From Actinomycetota bacterium (GTDB taxonomy: Bacteria; Actinomycetota; Actinomycetes; Nanopelagicales; Nanopelagicaceae), in assembly GCA_009699795.1 (NCBI GenBank), contig WLNK01000010.1:1-17813 (forward strand): a stretch of DNA of 17,813 nucleotides. The letters run 5' to 3'. Shown in pieces: positions 13,128 to 17,813 of this stretch (the stretch's first letter is position 1; each line of letters opens with the position of its first letter). The notes below the pieces were generated by a model. It was given only the letters and a program-made list of their open reading frames with translations, ran no database searches and was not told where the DNA came from. A program made the position numbers and the translations under genes.

Positions 13128-14495
13128 ATGGCCAAAGTTGAGAAGGATCCCTTCCGCTGTACCGAATGCGGATGGACATCGCAAAAATGGGTTGGCCGCT
13201 GCGGTGAATGTCAGGCATGGGGATGCGTGGAAGAAATTTCAGCGCCGAAGAAACTCTCACTTGTTCCTGGACGCGTCACTCAAGCAGCAACTCCTATCGG
13301 CGATGTTGATCTTTCATCTGCGCGTGCACGAGCAACCGGAGTATCAGAGCTAGATCGCGTACTCGGTGGTGGTCTAGTTCCGGGAGCTGCAATTCTTCTT
13401 GCCGGCGAACCTGGCGTTGGTAAATCAACACTTCTTCTCTCTGTTGCTGCGCAAACTGCCGCTAAAGGAATTCCTGCGCTCTACATAAGTGGCGAAGAAT
13501 CAGCATCACAAGTACGTCTTCGTGCTGAGCGTATTAACGCAGTGGATCCAAAATTATTCCTCGCCTCCGAAACAGATTTAAGCGCAGTAATCGCACATAT
13601 TGATGCAGTTAAACCTGAGTTACTCATCATCGACAGCGTGCAAACAATTGGTAGCGCAGCAGCAGATGGAGCACCCGGTGGTGTAACCCAAGTGCGTGAA
13701 GTTGCAGGAGCACTCATACGAATCTGTAAAGATCGCGATATCACTCTTCTACTCGTTGGCCATGTGACAAAAGATGGATCAATTGCAGGCCCAAGACTTC
13801 TCGAACATATCGTCGATGTTGTTCTGCAATTTGAAGGCGAACGCCACTCAAGGTTGCGTCTCATTCGTGCAATAAAAAATCGCTTTGGTGCATCCGATGA
13901 AGTGGGTTGCTTTGATTTAAGTGATACTGGAATCGAAAGTGTTTTAGATCCAACCGGTTTATTTACTTCTCGTCACGCCGAACCAGTTCCCGGAACATGC
14001 GTCACAGTTACTCTCGAAGGGCGCAGACCGCTGCTCGCAGAAATCCAAGCGTTAGTAAGCCAAGGTCGCGAGAATGATTTCGGAAATGCAAGACGTGTTA
14101 CAAGTGGACTTGATTCAGCTAGAACATCTATGACACTTGCTGTGCTTGAACTTCGTGCACATATCCGAGTAGGTGGTCGCGATGTCTATGCAGCAACAGT
14201 TGGCGGAATGAAGATGTCAGAACCTGCGGCAGATTTAGCACTGGCGCTAGCAGTTGCATCTGCTGCAAAAGCACTCGCACTTCCCGCAGATTTAGTTGCA
14301 ATTGGAGAAGTTGGGCTTGCAGGTGAAATTAGAAAAGTTAGCGGAGTATTACGCAGATTGCAGGAAGCACATCGCCTCGGATTTAAACGCGCACTTGTTC
14401 CAGCTGGTAGTGATGTGAAAATTGAAGGAATGGAAATATTTGAAGTCTCACGACTTGATCAAGCGCTGCAACGCGTAAAAATCACAGGTGAATGA
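13128..14495 (+). CDS. radA: DNA repair protein RadA
   Basis: 455-residue RecA-like ATPase/helicase that promotes branch migration of recombination intermediates in recombinational repair. The N-terminal zinc finger is CTEC (C11, C14) and CGEC (C25, C28). The RecA core has Walker A GEPGVGKST (93-101), Walker B LLIIDSVQT (165-173), and the loop VTKDGSIAGPRLLEHIVD (213-230). The RadA-specific KNRFG motif is at 250-254. The C-terminal Lon-like domain (about 290-450, GGMKMSEPAADLALALAVASA) lacks protease residues, as is normal for RadA. The frame opens further upstream at 13005, but that extension lies inside the previous gene; ATG 13128 places the zinc finger at the usual distance from the N-terminus and sits six bases after TACTCT. 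Its stop overlaps the mutY start (ATGA), linking two repair genes. Confidence 0.97.
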   Translation: MAKVEKDPFRCTECGWTSQKWVGRCGECQAWGCVEEISAPKKLSLVPGRVTQAATPIGDVDLSSARARATGVSELDRVLGGGLVPGAAILLAGEPGVGKSTLLLSVAAQTAAKGIPALYISGEESASQVRLRAERINAVDPKLFLASETDLSAVIAHIDAVKPELLIIDSVQTIGSAAADGAPGGVTQVREVAGALIRICKDRDITLLLVGHVTKDGSIAGPRLLEHIVDVVLQFEGERHSRLRLIRAIKNRFGASDEVGCFDLSDTGIESVLDPTGLFTSRHAEPVPGTCVTVTLEGRRPLLAEIQALVSQGRENDFGNARRVTSGLDSARTSMTLAVLELRAHIRVGGRDVYAATVGGMKMSEPAADLALALAVASAAKALALPADLVAIGEVGLAGEIRKVSGVLRRLQEAHRLGFKRALVPAGSDVKIEGMEIFEVSRLDQALQRVKITGE

Positions 14496-15343
14496 GCCTC
14501 TACGAAAAAGAGATTGTCGGTTGGTTTAAGAAAAACCAGCGTGATCTTCCTTGGCGCAAGAGCGATGCGTGGGGTGTTTTAGTTAGCGAAATAATGTTGC
14601 AACAAACACCAGTAGCAAGAGTTTTACCAATCTATATCGAATGGATGAAGCGTTGGCCATCTCCAAAAGATTTAGCCGCAGCCACGACATCAGAGATAAT
14701 TACTGCTTGGGGAAGACTTGGTTATCCCCGTAGGGCGCTTCGATTACATCAATGTGCAAAAGTTATTTCCGAGCAATACAACAATCGATTGCCAGAGACC
14801 GAGCAAGAGCTCCGAGCGCTTCCAGGTATCGGTGAATACACCGCAGCTGCGATAGTTGCCTTTGCATTTAAAGAACGCTCATTGGTTCTTGATGTAAATA
14901 TTCGTCGCTTATTTGCAAGAGCACTAGATGGTCTAGAAGTTCCAAAGCCATCTGTAACTAAGGATGAGCGTAAAAAACGAGCAGAGTTAATACCGGCTCG
15001 AAATCCACATCTCTGGGCAGCTGCAACGATGGAGCTCGGGGCCCTTGTTTGCACTGCACAAAACCCTAAATGTCAGATCTGCCCCATTGCAGATTCTTGC
15101 AAATGGCGATCACTTGATTTTCCAAAGACCGAACAGAAGAAGCGCACACAAGCGTGGCACGGAACCGACAGGCAATGTCGTGGCGTCATAGTTCAAGCAC
15201 TGCGCGAAAACAAAGTGCTATCTAGTAAAGATGTTAAGAAACTTTGGCACTTAGATTCGCAAGTGGAGAAAGCTCTTAGTTCGCTAACTAAAGATGGCTT
15301 AATCACTTCACCAAAGAAGAATTACTACAGCCTTCCGAAGTAA
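14492..15343 (+). CDS. mutY: A/G-specific adenine glycosylase MutY
   Basis: 283-residue base-excision repair glycosylase that removes adenine mispaired with 8-oxoguanine. The conserved catalytic SEIMLQQTPVARV has E33; the helix-hairpin-helix is LPGIGEYTAAAI (110-121) and the catalytic aspartate is D134 in LDVNIRR. The [4Fe-4S] loop is C-x6-C-x2-C-x5-C in CTAQNPKCQICPIADSC. E. coli LGYYARA is LGYPRRA here (76-82), a variant I associate with actinobacterial MutY. After the iron-sulfur loop there is no NUDIX-like domain; the last 70 residues (GTDRQCRGVIVQALREN to YYSLPK) look like a winged-helix module instead, as in other actinobacterial MutY. The ATG overlaps the radA stop by 4 nt, so the two are co-translated. 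Only 6 bp separate its stop from that of the convergent clpC. Confidence 0.95.
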   Translation: MSLYEKEIVGWFKKNQRDLPWRKSDAWGVLVSEIMLQQTPVARVLPIYIEWMKRWPSPKDLAAATTSEIITAWGRLGYPRRALRLHQCAKVISEQYNNRLPETEQELRALPGIGEYTAAAIVAFAFKERSLVLDVNIRRLFARALDGLEVPKPSVTKDERKKRAELIPARNPHLWAAATMELGALVCTAQNPKCQICPIADSCKWRSLDFPKTEQKKRTQAWHGTDRQCRGVIVQALRENKVLSSKDVKKLWHLDSQVEKALSSLTKDGLITSPKKNYYSLPK

Positions 15344-15349
15344 AGAAAT

Positions 15350-17813
15350 TTAAGCAGTTGGAGCTTCGGCGAGATCTCCTGGTGAATCAGGAGTTGAAGC
15401 CTTAGGCGCACCCTTAAATGTAAAGGTTGCAGCCTCTGCTTCTCCTTCAACATCAACGACGATGATTTCGCCAGGATTTAGTTCGCTAAAGAGAATGCGC
15501 TCTGAAAGCGAATCTTCAATTTCGCGCTGAATAACTCTGCGAAGTGGTCGAGCACCAAGAAGTGGGTCATAGCCACGAGCAGCAAGTAAATCCTTTGCCG
15601 CTTGTGTGAGTTCAATGCCCATATCTTTCGCCTTTAGGCGGTCATCAAGATTTGCAATCATCAAATCAACGATTTGAATAATCTGATCCTTATTCAACTG
15701 GTGGAAGACAATGACATCATCAATACGGTTAAGGAATTCAGGGCGGAAATGAGTCTTGAGTTCGTCATTAACTTTGCCCTTCATGCGCTCATAGTTAGTG
15801 AGATCGTCATCTGAATTAGCAAAACCGAGTCCAAGGCTCTTAGAAATATCGCGAGTACCAAGGTTTGTTGTCATGATGATGACTGTGTTCTTGAAGTCAA
15901 CTGTGCGACCTTGTGCATCAGTTAAGCGACCATCTTCGAGAACCTGTAAAAGCGAGTTGAAGATATCTGGGTGCGCTTTTTCAATTTCATCAAAGAGAAC
16001 AACAGAGAATGGGCGACGACGTACCTTTTCAGTTAACTGTCCACCTTCGTCGTAACCCACATATCCTGGAGGTGCACCAAATAAACGAGATGCAGTATGA
16101 CGCTCTGAATATTCAGACATGTCGAGTTGGATGAGTGCGCTTTCATCTCCGAATAAGAATGAAGCAAGTGTGCGAGAAAGTTCTGTTTTACCAACACCTG
16201 ATGGACCAGCGAAGATAAATGACCCGCCAGGACGCTTTGGATCTTTAAGACCGGCTCGTGTACGGCGAATGGCTTGTGATAACGCCTTAATCGCTTGATC
16301 TTGACCAATGACACGGCGGTGTAGCTCATCTTCCATACGTAGGAGGCGAGCTGTTTCTTCTTCAGTTAATTTAAATACTGGAATTCCAGTTGAAGCAGAA
16401 AGTACTTGCGCAATGAGTTCTTCATCAACTTCGGTGACCTTATCTAGATCGGTCGCCTTCCAATTCTTCTCAGCCTCTTGCTTATCTGCGATGAGGTGCT
16501 TTTCTTTATCGCGTAGCGATGCTGCGCCTTCGAAATCTTGTGCATCGATTGCAGATTCCTTTGCCTTGCGGGCTTCTGCAATTTTTTCGTCGAATTCGCG
16601 GAGTTCGGCAGGAGCAGTCATTCGCTTGATACGAAGACGTGAACCTGCTTCATCGATAAGGTCAATCGCCTTATCTGGCAAGAAGCGATCTGAAACATAA
16701 CGATCTGCCATATTTGCAGCAGCTGCAAGTGCGCCATCTGTAATTGAAACTCTGTGGTGAGTTTCGTAGCGATCACGAAGCCCCTTCAAGATTTCAATGG
16801 TGTGTGCAACTGATGGCTCTTTAACTTGAATTGGTTGGAAACGACGCTCAAGGGCTGCATCTTTTTCGATGTGTTTGCGATATTCCTCAAGTGTTGTTGC
16901 ACCGATTGTCTGGAGCTCGCCGCGCGCAAGCATTGGCTTCAAGATGCTTGCCGCATCAATTGCACCTTCTGCCGCACCAGCGCCAACAAGAGTATGAATT
17001 TCATCGATGAACAAAATGATGTCACCGCGAGTTTTGATTTCCTTAAGAACTTTCTTTAGGCGCTCTTCAAAGTCTCCGCGGTAACGGCTACCTGCAACGA
17101 GTGCTCCAAGATCGAGTGAATAAAGTTGTTTATCTTTCAAAGTTTCTGGCACATCATTTTTAAAGATAGCTTGGGCAAGACCTTCTACAACAGCAGTCTT
17201 ACCAACGCCTGGTTCGCCAATAAGAACTGGATTATTTTTTGTACGACGTGAAAGAACTTGCATAACTCTTTCGATTTCGGTTTCGCGACCGATTACAGGA
17301 TCGAGCTTTCCTTCACGAGCAGCCTGTGTGAGGTTGCGTCCAAATTGATCAAGAACAAGTGAAGTCGATGGAGTTCCTTCTGCAGGTCCACCGGATGCAA
17401 CAGCTTCTTTTCCTTGATATCCAGAGAGAAGTTGAATTACTTGCTGACGTACACGGTTTAGATCTGCGCCAAGCTTTACAAGAACCTGAGCTGCTACGCC
17501 TTCGCCTTCGCGGATAAGACCAAGCAAAATATGTTCTGTTCCAATGTAGTTGTGGCCAAGTTGAAGAGCTTCGCGAAGTGAGAGTTCAAGAACCTTCTTT
17601 GCGCGAGGAGTAAATGGAATGTGCCCGCTTGGTGCTTGCTGACCTTGTCCAATAATTTCTTCTACTTGTGCACGAACGCCTTCGAGCGAAATGCCAAGTG
17701 ATTCGAGTCCTTTTGCGGCAACGCCTTCACCTTCATGGATTAGGCCAAGGAGGATGTGCTCTGTTCCGATGTAATTGTGATTGAGCATGCGTGCTTCTTC
17801 TTGAGCCAAGACA
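15350..17813 (-). CDS. clpC: ATP-dependent Clp protease ATPase subunit ClpC (N-terminus cut by window end)
   Basis: HSP100 unfoldase that feeds substrates into ClpP. About 820 codons are visible and about 15 N-terminal residues are missing. The first visible codons read V-L-A-Q-E-E-A-R, continuing the typical ClpC N-terminus, so the TTG at 17809 is an internal leucine and not a start. Numbering from that Leu: two Clp_N repeats (both with HNYIGTEHILLGLI, residues about 11-24 and 86-99), first Walker A GEPGVGKT (198-205) and Walker B FIDE (267-270), a UVR/coiled region (about 403-450, FDEKIAEARKAKESA), second Walker A GPSGVGKT (535-542) and Walker B LFDEIE (605-610), and a ClpP-docking loop GLGF at 660-663. 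The C-terminus ends DLAEAPTA. Essential in mycobacteria. Identification is secure; the promoter lies outside the window. Confidence 0.98.
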   Translation of the reverse strand, partial: VLAQEEARMLNHNYIGTEHILLGLIHEGEGVAAKGLESLGISLEGVRAQVEEIIGQGQQAPSGHIPFTPRAKKVLELSLREALQLGHNYIGTEHILLGLIREGEGVAAQVLVKLGADLNRVRQQVIQLLSGYQGKEAVASGGPAEGTPSTSLVLDQFGRNLTQAAREGKLDPVIGRETEIERVMQVLSRRTKNNPVLIGEPGVGKTAVVEGLAQAIFKNDVPETLKDKQLYSLDLGALVAGSRYRGDFEERLKKVLKEIKTRGDIILFIDEIHTLVGAGAAEGAIDAASILKPMLARGELQTIGATTLEEYRKHIEKDAALERRFQPIQVKEPSVAHTIEILKGLRDRYETHHRVSITDGALAAAANMADRYVSDRFLPDKAIDLIDEAGSRLRIKRMTAPAELREFDEKIAEARKAKESAIDAQDFEGAASLRDKEKHLIADKQEAEKNWKATDLDKVTEVDEELIAQVLSASTGIPVFKLTEEETARLLRMEDELHRRVIGQDQAIKALSQAIRRTRAGLKDPKRPGGSFIFAGPSGVGKTELSRTLASFLFGDESALIQLDMSEYSERHTASRLFGAPPGYVGYDEGGQLTEKVRRRPFSVVLFDEIEKAHPDIFNSLLQVLEDGRLTDAQGRTVDFKNTVIIMTTNLGTRDISKSLGLGFANSDDDLTNYERMKGKVNDELKTHFRPEFLNRIDDVIVFHQLNKDQIIQIVDLMIANLDDRLKAKDMGIELTQAAKDLLAARGYDPLLGARPLRRVIQREIEDSLSERILFSELNPGEIIVVDVEGEAEAATFTFKGAPKASTPDSPGDLAEAPTA

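Noticed and set aside
17807..17809. TTG as the ClpC start codon
   Set aside because: The two preceding bases and codon continue the known ClpC N-terminus (V-L-A-Q-E-E-A-R), so the TTG is an internal leucine and the gene runs past the window end.
1..17813. CRISPR arrays, insertion sequences, integrases, tRNA or rRNA genes
   Set aside because: No regularly spaced repeats, transposase motifs, tRNA-like cloverleaf or rRNA sequence was seen on reading both strands; the window is densely filled by ordinary coding genes.

Overview
The window looks like chromosome from a small-genome, low-GC actinobacterium. The gene content is actinobacterial: a cytochrome c System II cluster with a histidine phosphatase, XPB helicase with its actinobacterial partner, the 32-residue ribosomal protein bS22, proC, radA, mutY and ClpC. 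Base composition looks only moderate (mid-40s % G+C by eye), intergenic gaps are mostly 0-50 bp, and many starts appear leaderless. This fits the freshwater acI / Nanopelagicales lineage (Planktophila, Nanopelagicus); that placement is inferred from gene content and style, not from a marker gene.

Layout. 1-1367 (minus): histidine phosphatase, TlpA/ResA-like lipoprotein thioredoxin, and the start of CcdA, the redox arm of cytochrome c maturation. 1417-2184 (plus): HAD-IB phosphatase. 2215-7168 (plus): three genes joined by ATGA overlaps, namely the XPB-partner protein, an M20 metallopeptidase and XPB helicase. 7131-7696 (minus): glutaredoxin-like protein and an unrecognised 103-residue protein, converging on XPB with a 38-bp overlap. 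7731-10106 (plus): large secreted zinc-metalloprotease with an Fn3 domain and a repeat (propeller-like) domain. 10118-12261 (minus): proC, a secreted repeat protein and bS22. 12292-13101 (plus): cysteine-rich protein. 13128-15343 (plus): radA-mutY DNA repair pair. 15350-17813 (minus): clpC, cut by the window end.

The genes are mainly housekeeping: genome maintenance (XPB, RadA, MutY), redox and cytochrome c assembly, proline synthesis, protein quality control and translation. Two secreted proteins with repeat domains lie on either side of bS22. Almost every transcription unit start carries a TANNNT box ending 6-8 nt before ATG with no room for a Shine-Dalgarno, which suggests leaderless transcription. 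Three divergent gene pairs pack two such promoters into 30-49 bp.

No CRISPR array, insertion sequence, tRNA, rRNA or prophage gene was seen, and I found no clear novel defence or mobile system. The least explained items are the XPB-partner/M20/XPB operon, the ten-cysteine protein, the secreted metalloprotease and the perfect inverted repeat directly before the XPB-partner start codon. No stretch over 300 bases lacks a gene.
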